DNA of 64,000 bases, from assembly GCF_010671925.1 (NCBI RefSeq), contig NZ_JAAHIH010000003.1:1116001-1180000 (forward strand), read 5' to 3'. Made by a program: the position numbers and the translations under genes. Each line of letters begins with the position of its first letter. Positions within the stretch are counted from its first letter, which is position 1. The stretch is from Moorena sp. SIOASIH. GTDB taxonomy: Bacteria; Cyanobacteriota; Cyanobacteriia; Cyanobacteriales; Coleofasciculaceae. The notes under the pieces were generated by a model. It did not search any database. It was not told where the DNA came from and worked only from the letters and a program-made list of their open reading frames with translations. Shown here in pieces: positions 29,866 through 37,899 of the stretch.

Positions 29866-31164
29866 GGCTCTTGCGTATTTGGTCTGCTAAAATATTAGTT
29901 GAAAAGCTAAAAATACTCATCAATGAAAAGAATAATGACAAAATTACTAGGCTTACCAGGAATTGTAGTAGAAGACAGCCAAGAAATTGATAACACGATA
30001 ATATTAAAAGTCAAGAGGATAGAAAAAAAAGCAGTTTGTCCACGCTGCGGACAAAGAAGCCACAGACTACATCAAAATAAATATCATTTAGTGAAAGATT
30101 TACCCTGGAGCGGTCAACAGGTAATTTTGAAAGTGAATAGAAGACAGTTTAAGTGCGAAAATTGTCAAAAACCGTTTAGTGAGAAGTTAGATTTTGTAGG
30201 ATAAATAAAAAAAATCAAGAAAAGATATGCGGAAAAAATCACGCAGCAAGTTCTTCATAGTGATGTAAAAAATGTAGCATAAAGTAATGGCTTAACAGAT
30301 GAAAAAGTGTGGAAAATGGTAACATTCATAGCGGAGTTAATCAAGCCAATAAATTTAGAAAAGTTAAAAAGATTAGGGATAGATGAAATCAGCTTAGTGA
30401 AAGGACAAGGAAAGTTTATAGTAGTATTAGTAGACTTATAAACCCATAAATTAATTGGATTAGTAGGAGCGAGAACTCAATTAGAAATAAGAAAAGTCAT
30501 GGTGACATGGGGAGAAAAAGTTTTAAATCAAATAGAAGAAGTGAGTATAGATATGACAGGAAATTATAAATTATTGGTGAAAAAGCTCTGTCCAAATGCC
30601 GAGGTAACAATAGATAGATTTCATGTAACGAAAATGGTTCATGAAGAATTAAATCAGGCAAGAATAGACCAAAAAAAGACAGCAAAAACATTGCAATTAA
30701 AAGAAAAATCGAAATTATTTAGGAGTATAAAATGAAGTAAATATACGTTAGAAAAATGTTTGGCGCGAGCCAATTTTACGAATTAAAAAGATAAAAAAAT
30801 TTATCAGAACAAGTAAAAGTTGCATCACCGCTAATAGAAATCATGCATAATCTTAAAGAATAATTCACTCATATATTTGACGAAAGTAAAGATTTAGGAT
30901 CAGGAACATTGAGGTTAATAGACTGGCTCAAAAAAGCGGGAAAATACTACCCAAAAAGCGTTAAGACAATAAAAAGATGGCTAGTATAAATAGTGGGATA
31001 TTTTGAAAGCAGGACAAATAGTGGAGTGGTGGAGGGAATAAATAACAAATTAAAACTAATAAAAAGATGTGGATTTGGACTAAGAAATTTGACTAACTTT
31101 GAAATTAGATCTATAATGAATTGGCACTTTGATGATAGCTTAGCATACTAAAAATGAAAGAGCC
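29866..31164 (+). mobile_element. Decayed ISL3-family insertion sequence
   Basis: Left end GGCTCTTGCGTATTTGGTCT and right end (read inward) GGCTCTTTCATTTTTAGTAT share most positions, as terminal inverted repeats should. It contains a transposase pseudogene. No clear 8-bp target duplication. It truncates the NRPS thioesterase. Confidence 0.78.
29923..31151 (+). pseudogene. ISL3 transposase pseudogene with many in-frame stops
   Basis: N-terminal zinc-finger CPRCGQRSHRLH...CENCQKPF, then GIDEISLVKGQ and IDMTGNY (DDE motifs), and C-terminal VVEGINNKLKLIKRCGFG, all ISL3 features. At least six stop codons and one frameshift (about 30780) interrupt it. Several stops sit where Gln or Arg is plausible, so CAA-to-TAA or CGA-to-TGA changes would explain them. 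Very AT-rich. Dead gene. Confidence 0.85.
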
Positions 31165-31276
31165 CAAAAGGAAGGAGAGAAAACCCAAAAATGGTTCAAT
31201 AACCTGGACTAGGAATGGGTGGACGATATTCCTACCTTACTCAAAGTAGGTACTCATAAAGAGCCTGAAAAGAGAG

Positions 31277-31351
31277 GAGCGCAGTGAGGTTAAAGTCTCA
31301 TGCTGCGTTCTGAAGACGAGTCGGGTTGGTGACAACCTGGCTTAGTTTAAC
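31277..31351 (+). ncRNA. Group II intron 3' remnant (domains V and VI)
   Basis: A 34-nt hairpin at 31277-31310 starts GAGCGCAG and ends CTGCGTTC, with full complementarity when G-U pairs are allowed. It has an upper TGAG/CTCA stem and the two-nucleotide TG bulge expected of domain V, with the AGC triad at positions 2-4. A second hairpin, CGGGTTGG-TGAC-CAACCTG, and the tail TTAGTTTAAC fit domain VI and the intron 3' end. No reverse transcriptase is found: the upstream part was lost at the ISL3 boundary. Recognised by structure, not by database. Confidence 0.8.
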
Positions 31352-31395
31352 GCCAATTGCGATGACAGCATTGAAGTTACCTGGACGATAAAGAT

Positions 31396-32877
31396 ATGTG
31401 TGGAATAGTTGGATTTTTTGGCTCAAATTTACCTGGCTTTGAAGACGCATTGTCAATCTTAGCTCATCGCGGACCGGATGGTACCAGTAGCATTTGCCAG
31501 GAAAACTATGCTTTAGGACATAATCGTCTTGCCATTATTGATGTAGAAGGAGGACAGCAACCATTATACGATCCGCAGAGCAAATTATACGCTATTGCTA
31601 ACGGAGAAATTTATAACCATCAACAATGGCGCGATCGCTTGCAGGGAAACTACAACTTCTCAACCAACAGCGATACGGAAATTCTGCTACCGCTCTACCA
31701 AAAGTTTGGCACTCAGATGCCTCAAAAAATCAGGGGTATGTTTAGCTTTATCTTGGCTAGCGATCAGGAATTCTTTGTCGCTCGCGATCGCTTAGGCATT
31801 AAACCTTTATACTATGCTCAAAGTGAAGAAGGTTTATTTTTTGCTTCGGAAATCAAAGCTTTAATAGAGCATGGTGAACAAATTAAAGAGTTTCCTCCAG
31901 GACATTATTACCATTCTAATGAGGGTTTACAACCCTACTACGATTTTCCCGAAATCGATGTGTTTTTAGAAGATGTAGAGGTGATTTTAGAAAAAATTCG
32001 CCAAGGACTTTCTCAAAGTGTCCGCAGGCGTTTAATGTCTGACGTTCCTGTAGGAGTATTTCTCAGTGGAGGACTTGATTCTAGCATTATTGCGGCCTTA
32101 ATGAAGCGAGAACTGTCAGAACTACATTCTTTTTCCACCGGATTTGCTAACTCTCCAGATCTGAAAGCAGCAAGATTAGTAGCAGAATATTTAGGAACAA
32201 TTCATCACGAATATATTTACTCAGAAGCAGAAATGCTTTCTGTTCTACCCGAGGTAATTTACCACTTTGAATCCTATGATGCCGCTTGGTTAAGAAGTTG
32301 CGTACCTACCTACTTGCTATCTAATCTTGCTAGCCAATATGTCAAAGTAGTTCTAGGAGGAGACGCATCAGATGAGTTGTTTGCTGGCTATAGTTATCTA
32401 GCTGATTACAATGATGCCAAGACCTTAAATCAAGAATTGGTATCTCGGATTAAAGGATTACATAATCTCAACTTGCAAAAATTAGACAGACTGACAATGG
32501 CTCATGGTTTAGAAGCAAGAGTTCCTTTTCTAGATATAGACTTTGTGGAAATGGCACTGAGTATAGAGCCAACCCTCAAGCTTTACCAGAGCTTTGGCAT
32601 TGAAAAATGGTTGCTCCGTAAAGCTTTTGAAGACTATTTACCCCCAGAAATAGTTTGGCGAGACAAGATGGAATTTGCTCATGGTTGTTCTTCCTCTAAA
32701 GTTTTAGCAGCTCGCGCTGAGGCTACCATTTCTGACGAAGATTTCGATCGGGCACGCTTTCGGGGAGACCCCATAAAAAGTAAGGAGGAATTACTCTACT
32801 ACAGGATTTTTGAGCAGTATTTTCCTCAGCCTTATGCCGTCAATTTAGTTGGCAAGTGGGAGCGAACTTTCCATTAA
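31396..32877 (+). CDS. asnB: Asparagine synthase (glutamine-hydrolysing) family amidotransferase
   Basis: 493 aa. The class II glutaminase begins with Cys2 (MCGIVGFFG) and has RLAIID, NGEIYN and the RDRLGIKPLYY loop. The synthetase domain has the ATP P-loop SGGLDSS near residue 225 and LGGDASDELFAGY, then GLEARVPFLDIDF. It transfers Gln-derived NH3 to an acyl-adenylate; asparagine is the classical product. At 493 aa it is shorter than E. coli AsnB (554). It heads a co-oriented set with an AllA-like cupin and a BBOX-like oxygenase, so a dedicated amide-forming role in a small-molecule pathway is possible. It begins 44 bp after a group II intron tail. Confidence 0.92.
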   Translation: MCGIVGFFGSNLPGFEDALSILAHRGPDGTSSICQENYALGHNRLAIIDVEGGQQPLYDPQSKLYAIANGEIYNHQQWRDRLQGNYNFSTNSDTEILLPLYQKFGTQMPQKIRGMFSFILASDQEFFVARDRLGIKPLYYAQSEEGLFFASEIKALIEHGEQIKEFPPGHYYHSNEGLQPYYDFPEIDVFLEDVEVILEKIRQGLSQSVRRRLMSDVPVGVFLSGGLDSSIIAALMKRELSELHSFSTGFANSPDLKAARLVAEYLGTIHHEYIYSEAEMLSVLPEVIYHFESYDAAWLRSCVPTYLLSNLASQYVKVVLGGDASDELFAGYSYLADYNDAKTLNQELVSRIKGLHNLNLQKLDRLTMAHGLEARVPFLDIDFVEMALSIEPTLKLYQSFGIEKWLLRKAFEDYLPPEIVWRDKMEFAHGCSSSKVLAARAEATISDEDFDRARFRGDPIKSKEELLYYRIFEQYFPQPYAVNLVGKWERTFH

Positions 32878-33016
32878 TATCAAATCGCAATAAATGACCG
32901 CGCGGAAAAACAAGAGGGTAAAAAAAGCAAAGCCAGTAAAATCAATGGTTTTACGCCTTTAACCCAATTGTTAATTGTTAATTGTTAATTAATATAACAG
33001 TTCAATTATTAGTTAA

Positions 33017-33637
33017 ATGCAAGAAAAAATGGCGGCGAAAGTCAATTACTATGATGTTCCCTTAAAAAGGTTGAATTCCCAAAATGCTCTGGGATTAGGG
33101 GTTGTATTCACGGATTTTGAAAATGCGAAAATAGAGTTATGCAAATGGCCTACTTCAGGAAAACGACCTTTAATTTCCAAGGGGGGTTACGGTACTGTTA
33201 TTGAAGAGGAGTTCAGAGTCTATTGGAAGGGGTCAACCCTATATTCTGCCGGTCATCAGAATGCTCGCGGTGGTGCAGCGGGTAAGATTATATCCGAACC
33301 AGAAAGTAACTCTAAATATCTTCTGGTCAACTGGCTGAGTGCCCATCTAGATGCAGGAGAAGCGTTTATGCCTAAAAATGGTGAACCGAGCATATATCTG
33401 TTAGCTCCTCCTAAAGAGGATGTCAAACCGGAAGACTTTGTAGCTCTTTATTCAGATGGTAGTTGTGGCATCTCAATAGATCCTGGAGTCTGGCACACAA
33501 ATCCAATATCACTTTCAGAAAAAGAAGTTTTTTATCAGAGGAAACAAGGGAGTATTTATGCAACAATCGATTGTTTCTTAACCAAAGAGCATAATACTTG
33601 GTTAAAAATTCCCCTAGGTCAACCGCAAGACGGTTAA
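33017..33637 (+). CDS. Ureidoglycolate lyase (AllA)-like cupin
   Basis: 206 aa. The region GSCGISIDPGVWHTNPISL matches the AllA hallmark (Q/GI...pGvWHhp). The upstream LLVNWLSAHLDAGEAFMP and VALYSDGS also fit the cupin order. AllA releases urea from ureidoglycolate in allantoin breakdown, but no other allantoin gene is present. With asnB upstream and an oxygenase downstream, a tailoring role is as likely. An alternative start is the second Met (33029). The C-terminal KIPLGQPQDG is followed closely by tnpB element B. Predicted cytoplasmic. Confidence 0.7.
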   Translation: MQEKMAAKVNYYDVPLKRLNSQNALGLGVVFTDFENAKIELCKWPTSGKRPLISKGGYGTVIEEEFRVYWKGSTLYSAGHQNARGGAAGKIISEPESNSKYLLVNWLSAHLDAGEAFMPKNGEPSIYLLAPPKEDVKPEDFVALYSDGSCGISIDPGVWHTNPISLSEKEVFYQRKQGSIYATIDCFLTKEHNTWLKIPLGQPQDG

Positions 33638-33756
33638 ACTGCTCTATTCTATCGAAACAAAAAACGTCTTGGATCTGGAAAGCTCCATCTTCAGCTTTTC
33701 TGTGTAAAAATCTAGCTAGTTAACAGGGCTGGATAGAATTATGATACCATATCCAT

Positions 33757-35001
33757 ATGCTGAAACTAACCTACCAGTTCAAACTAATCCCCTCTCCTGA
33801 GCAGGTCGCCATCATCGAAGATATATTGGCCGTCACAAGAAAAGTGTGGAATTATGCACTACGAGAGCGAAAAGATTGGATCAATAGTAGGAAGTGTTCT
33901 GTTAATTGTTGCTCATTGCAACAAGAGTACATTATCCCAGCCGATGTTCCGTATCCTAACTACAACAGACAAGCCGCCAACTTAACAAAAGCAAAAAAGA
34001 CTAACCCCGAACTCAAAAGAGTAAATGCTCAAGTGTTGCAACAAGTCCTTAAAACTTTAGAGAGAGCATTTAACAACATGAAAAATATGGGGTACGGTTT
34101 TCCTCGCTTTAAAAATAAGTATCGGATGCGGTCATTTGTATTTCCTCAGTTTAAGAGTAATCCCATCTCTAACGAGTACATAAAACTCCCACAAATTGGA
34201 TTAGTTCAGATGAGATTATCTCGTCCCATTCCAGAAGGATTTAAACTGAAACAAGTACGGGTCGTTAGACGAGCAAGCGGGTATTTTGCCATGTTATCTC
34301 TGCAAAGTCCTGTCAGCATTCCGGATACTCCGGCTTCTGGACATCCATTAGGGATTGATGTCGGTTTGGATAAGTTCTTAGCAACTTCTGATGGTGAGTT
34401 AATTGAACGTCCTAAATTTTTAACGAAACTACACGGCGAGTTGAGATTACTGCAACGTAGATTAAAGTTAAAAGTTAAAGGTTCAGCGAATCGACATAAA
34501 CTCAATCAAAAGATTGCAAGAGTTCATCAAAAAATATCAGATACCCGAAAAGACTTTCACTTTAAACTGGCTCATCATTTATGCGACCAAGCTGGCATGA
34601 TATTTGTAGAAGACCTAGATTTTAGAACTTGGGCAAAAGGAATGTTGGGTAAGCATACCTTAGATGCTGGGTTCGGTCAGTTCTTTAATATCTTGGCTTG
34701 GGTGTGCTGGAAACGAGGGGTATATTTTGGCAAGGTTGACTACCGATATACCAGTCAAATTTGTCCAAATTGTGGAGCCCATACAGGTAAAAAAGACTTG
34801 TCTTTGCGTCTTCACAAATGCCTTGAATGTGGTTATGAAGCACATAGAGATGTTGCTGCAGCAAAGGTGATTTGTACTCGAGGTGTCACTGGTGTATGTG
34901 CGGTCGGGCAGATCGTGGATCAAATTGACTGTGGAGATGGTCTGACAGGGGCTAGTAATGGTCTAGTCAAGAATCTAAGAAACAGTAAACCTAAATCGTG
35001 A
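33757..35001 (+). CDS. tnpB: TnpB RNA-guided nuclease, IS200/IS605 type (copy B)
   Basis: 414 aa. RuvC residues in GIDVGLDKFLATSDGE, IFVEDLDF and HRDVAAAKV. Zinc ribbon CPNCGAH and CLECGYEA. It has no tnpA partner. The element's right end (GGGAATCCCTC...GAGGGAGGATGTCAA) closes at 35052. The left end was not located. It is inserted between the cupin and the BBOX-like gene, in the same orientation, so it could interrupt or be co-transcribed with that operon. Lacks the SAKPTLRE insert seen in three other copies. Confidence 0.9.
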   Translation: MLKLTYQFKLIPSPEQVAIIEDILAVTRKVWNYALRERKDWINSRKCSVNCCSLQQEYIIPADVPYPNYNRQAANLTKAKKTNPELKRVNAQVLQQVLKTLERAFNNMKNMGYGFPRFKNKYRMRSFVFPQFKSNPISNEYIKLPQIGLVQMRLSRPIPEGFKLKQVRVVRRASGYFAMLSLQSPVSIPDTPASGHPLGIDVGLDKFLATSDGELIERPKFLTKLHGELRLLQRRLKLKVKGSANRHKLNQKIARVHQKISDTRKDFHFKLAHHLCDQAGMIFVEDLDFRTWAKGMLGKHTLDAGFGQFFNILAWVCWKRGVYFGKVDYRYTSQICPNCGAHTGKKDLSLRLHKCLECGYEAHRDVAAAKVICTRGVTGVCAVGQIVDQIDCGDGLTGASNGLVKNLRNSKPKS

Positions 35002-35072
35002 GGTTTGGGAATCCCTCGGTAAATCAGAGATTATACTGAGGGAGGATGTCAATTATCGATAAAAGGAGTAAT

Positions 35073-36392
35073 ATGGTCACATTAGTTCAGCAACTCAAAT
35101 CGGCTTTTCGCATCCAATCGGTTACCACCGTCAATAACGGGGTGCAAATTACTTGGAAAGATGGTCACGAAAGCTTTTATCACAACCTCTGGCTGCGCGA
35201 CACTTGCCACTGTCCCAAATGTTTTCAACCAGACACATTAAGCCTCAACAGTGGAGAAGGAGAAGGACACGACCCCCTGAAAATGCCACTAAATCCGATA
35301 ACTGAAACGGTCAAAATAGACCGCGAAGGAAATTTAGATATCATTTGGGGCGGTGAAGAACCCGGACATCATAGCGTCTACGATCCATCTTGGCTGCGAG
35401 TTCACTGTCAAAAAGAGCCCGCTCTCAAACAGCGACGAAAACCCCAACTGTGGGACTCATCGCTGTCCATCCCATACTTCGATTACCAGGAAGTGATGAG
35501 GGACGATGAAACGCTACTGCATTGGTTGGATAAAATGCTGGATGTGGGAATGGTAATTATTGACAGCTTTCCCAAAACGAGAGAAGCATTTCAGGCATTA
35601 GTAGAGCGCGTCGGACCGATTCAGCAACGATATCACCCTACCGACATCTATACTTTAGACACAGCCAACCAACTAGCAGGAAATATCCACCACTCCTATA
35701 AGTACTTGCATCGGCTGGACAATCATACCGATCACGTCTCCTACAACGTTCCTCCCAGACTTCAATTTCTCGGATGTATTGAATACGAAAATCCTGACAA
35801 TGACAGACAAGGATATTCCACTCTGGTAGATGGTTTCAAAATTGCTGAAGTTCTGAGGACTCAGCAGCCAAAATATTTCGAGCTACTCACCCAAGAGTAT
35901 ATACCAACAGGTCGCAGACGACTGGGTGTAGAGGAAAAAGTATCTGACAAGGAAAAAGGCACCAAAAAATACCAATGGGAAATCTATTATCGCCAGCACG
36001 TCATTAATTTGGATAAAAATGGCGAAGTTTACCAGATTCGTCACAATAAAAACGACCGCGTACCCCTTGAGGTTTCCCCGGATAAAATTCAAGACTTGTA
36101 TGCCGCCTACCAAGCATTTACAGCATTAGCTGAATCTCCAGAGTATAACGCCGAATTTCTTATAGCTCCCGGACAGGTATTGGTAAATGATAACTGGCGA
36201 CTGCTCCACGGACGGACGGGTATTCGGAATCCCCAACTGCGACGAGTTTTACTGGGAGCGTATATGAAGCCGGAAACATTCCGCAGCCGACGGCGACTGT
36301 TGCTCGGGAAAAAAAGTGGAATGCCGGATATGTGGTTAATGGGATGTTCGGACCGCGCTTTAGAAATTCTGGCAGAGCGCATGAGCGATTGA
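35073..36392 (+). CDS. Gamma-butyrobetaine hydroxylase-like 2OG/Fe(II) oxygenase
   Basis: About 439 aa from the ATG at 35073, which has AAAGGAG six bases upstream. The earlier ATG at 35046 lies within the right end of element B and is rejected. The N-terminal DUF971-type zinc domain has WLRDTCHCPKCFQP (C-x-C-x2-C). The TauD/BBOX domain has the iron motif H-x-D in LDNHTDHVSYN and the distal His in WRLLHGRTG, with the 2-oxoglutarate Arg likely in GIRNPQLRR. Family members hydroxylate gamma-butyrobetaine or trimethyllysine. Here a modified amino-acid substrate linked to the asnB set is inferred, not shown. Full length for BBOX proteins. Confidence 0.87.
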   Translation: MVTLVQQLKSAFRIQSVTTVNNGVQITWKDGHESFYHNLWLRDTCHCPKCFQPDTLSLNSGEGEGHDPLKMPLNPITETVKIDREGNLDIIWGGEEPGHHSVYDPSWLRVHCQKEPALKQRRKPQLWDSSLSIPYFDYQEVMRDDETLLHWLDKMLDVGMVIIDSFPKTREAFQALVERVGPIQQRYHPTDIYTLDTANQLAGNIHHSYKYLHRLDNHTDHVSYNVPPRLQFLGCIEYENPDNDRQGYSTLVDGFKIAEVLRTQQPKYFELLTQEYIPTGRRRLGVEEKVSDKEKGTKKYQWEIYYRQHVINLDKNGEVYQIRHNKNDRVPLEVSPDKIQDLYAAYQAFTALAESPEYNAEFLIAPGQVLVNDNWRLLHGRTGIRNPQLRRVLLGAYMKPETFRSRRRLLLGKKSGMPDMWLMGCSDRALEILAERMSD

Positions 36393-37078
36393 AATTAAGG
36401 CTAAATTTAGCTATTGGTACTAAGCGCCAAATAAGCGCCCAAATATAGCCCAAGCTGGCTTTATATCTAGCCAATACGTTCCAGTTTTCTTGGAGCCAAG
36501 GGACAAAACGGCAAGACATGGCGCTACGAAAAGCATCTATTGCGTCAGCAAATGTCTCTAAAGGTTTCGATGCCCATCGCCTTCGTAATCCCCCAGTCAG
36601 TTGATGGCACAAAATAAAAGTATAGGCACACATAACTAAAATAAAATGCCTCATCAAGCTGCGTTTGTGCCGAACTTGATATTCTTTTAGTCCCAGCCAC
36701 CCCTTGGCTTCTCGATAAAAAACTTCTACCCAATTTCTTTGAGCATAAGTCTCGACTATCCACTGGGGAGTCACCACCTCCGTTTCCTGGTTGGTCAAAA
36801 AATAGTCACGGTGCGCTTTCCAATGGGCGAGTAAATCGCCCTTGGGTCGCACCGCAATGTCTGTGGCTTCATCAAAGCTTGGTTGATTCATGACGATCGC
36901 CAAACTTCTGATTCCCGACAGACGAGAGACTTCCACTTCAAGTCGGGCTACCCAAAGGGTTTTTGAGGTCGTTAAATTGAGTTGTACTTCATCGTTTGCC
37001 TCCGATGGTAGGCTTTGGGCTAACTCATCCACTCGAATGGATTCGGAAGACATCACTGATTTCTCTACACTCACTTTT

Positions 37079-37106
37079 CGTTCGCGTAGCGTGCGCCAAA
37101 AGCGCA
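37079..37106. repeat. 28-nt hairpin repeat (TTCGCGTAGCGT family), copy in transposase
   Basis: CGTTCGCGTAGCGTGCGCC followed by AAAAGCGCA. The GCGC/AAAA/GCGC part is a hairpin. Separates two frames of the IS701 transposase. Confidence 0.9.
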
Positions 37107-37229
37107 TTTTTGGCAATTCCTCCCAAATACTTTAGCTTTCTTTTCTCTAGCTCTAATAGAAATGATGTATTGTTTCCATATCCCCCATCTATCAGAACAA
37201 TTCCCGGATGATATCCTCGATTTAATGTC

Positions 37230-37257
37230 CGTTCGCGTAGCGTGGGCTTTTTGCCCA
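37230..37257. repeat. 28-nt hairpin repeat, second copy in transposase
   Basis: CGTTCGCGTAGCGTGGGC followed by TTTTTGCCCA. Same 5' core as the other copies but a different hairpin sequence (GGGC/GCCC). Confidence 0.9.
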
Positions 37258-37509
37258 TCGATTAATCCCAAGGCCAGTTCTGGTTTTTTGAGGAAGGCTG
37301 GGTCTTTTTTCCCTTGGGGTAATGAACCGCTGTGCTGATATAACTCAATATCTAAGGGCAGGCTTTTTCGCCCATCATATAGATGAGTTGTCACCATCAC
37401 AATTCCATTATCCGTTTTGCCGATTTCGACCATGTACTGCCTGCCTACACCCGAGGTGAAGTTTCCACTTTTTCTATGTCCGCTATCATCTACGATAAGT
37501 GAGAATCCA

Positions 37510-37537
37510 CGTTCGCGTAGCGTGCGCCAAAAGCGCA
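37510..37537. repeat. 28-nt hairpin repeat, third copy in transposase
   Basis: Identical to the copy at 37079 over its whole length. Confidence 0.9.
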
Positions 37538-37899
37538 GGAATTTTTGTCTGACGAGTGCTATTCATTACCTGCAATCGGCGCTCGTTGATCTCTTGTTCC
37601 TTCCAATTGGCTCGTACTGCAAAATGCCTTAAGCTGTGGTATGACACATCTACAGCATTTCCCGCCAGTTGAGATAGGTTTTTTCGGGCGCTTTCTCCCA
37701 ATAATCCTCCCAAATAGTGCCTAAACTCTTTTCTTTGCGCTTTGGTTTTGAACCGATCATCAAAGCGCTTGCACCATCTTTCGAAGCATGGGGGCATGGC
37801 TGTGGATACGGTTTCTTTCATTGACTCACCATCCCTACATGAGCTAACCTAAAGAGTATACCATCTCTACACTACCATTCTTTTTTCCTCTTTTTCTCG

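Larger units (their letters stand above)
36396..37821 (-). pseudogene. IS701-like transposase broken by three 28-nt repeats
   Basis: Four open segments in successive frames encode one DDE transposase. They run from ERWCKRFDDRFKTKAQRKEF through HSLRHFAVRANWKEQE, VTTHLYDGRKSLPLDIELY, VLIDGGYGNN and KNRKVSVEKS-like, to WVEVFYREAKGWLGLKEYQVR and a C-terminal helix near 36420. Each frame change coincides with a 28-nt hairpin repeat. Because 28 is one more than a multiple of three, subtracting the three copies brings all four segments into one frame of about 447 codons. The 3' end runs into antisense of the oxygenase gene. Inactive as it stands. Confidence 0.85.

Noticed and set aside
30497-30735. 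Separate short genes in the ISL3 area
   Set aside because: They are pieces of the same dead transposase frame between stops.
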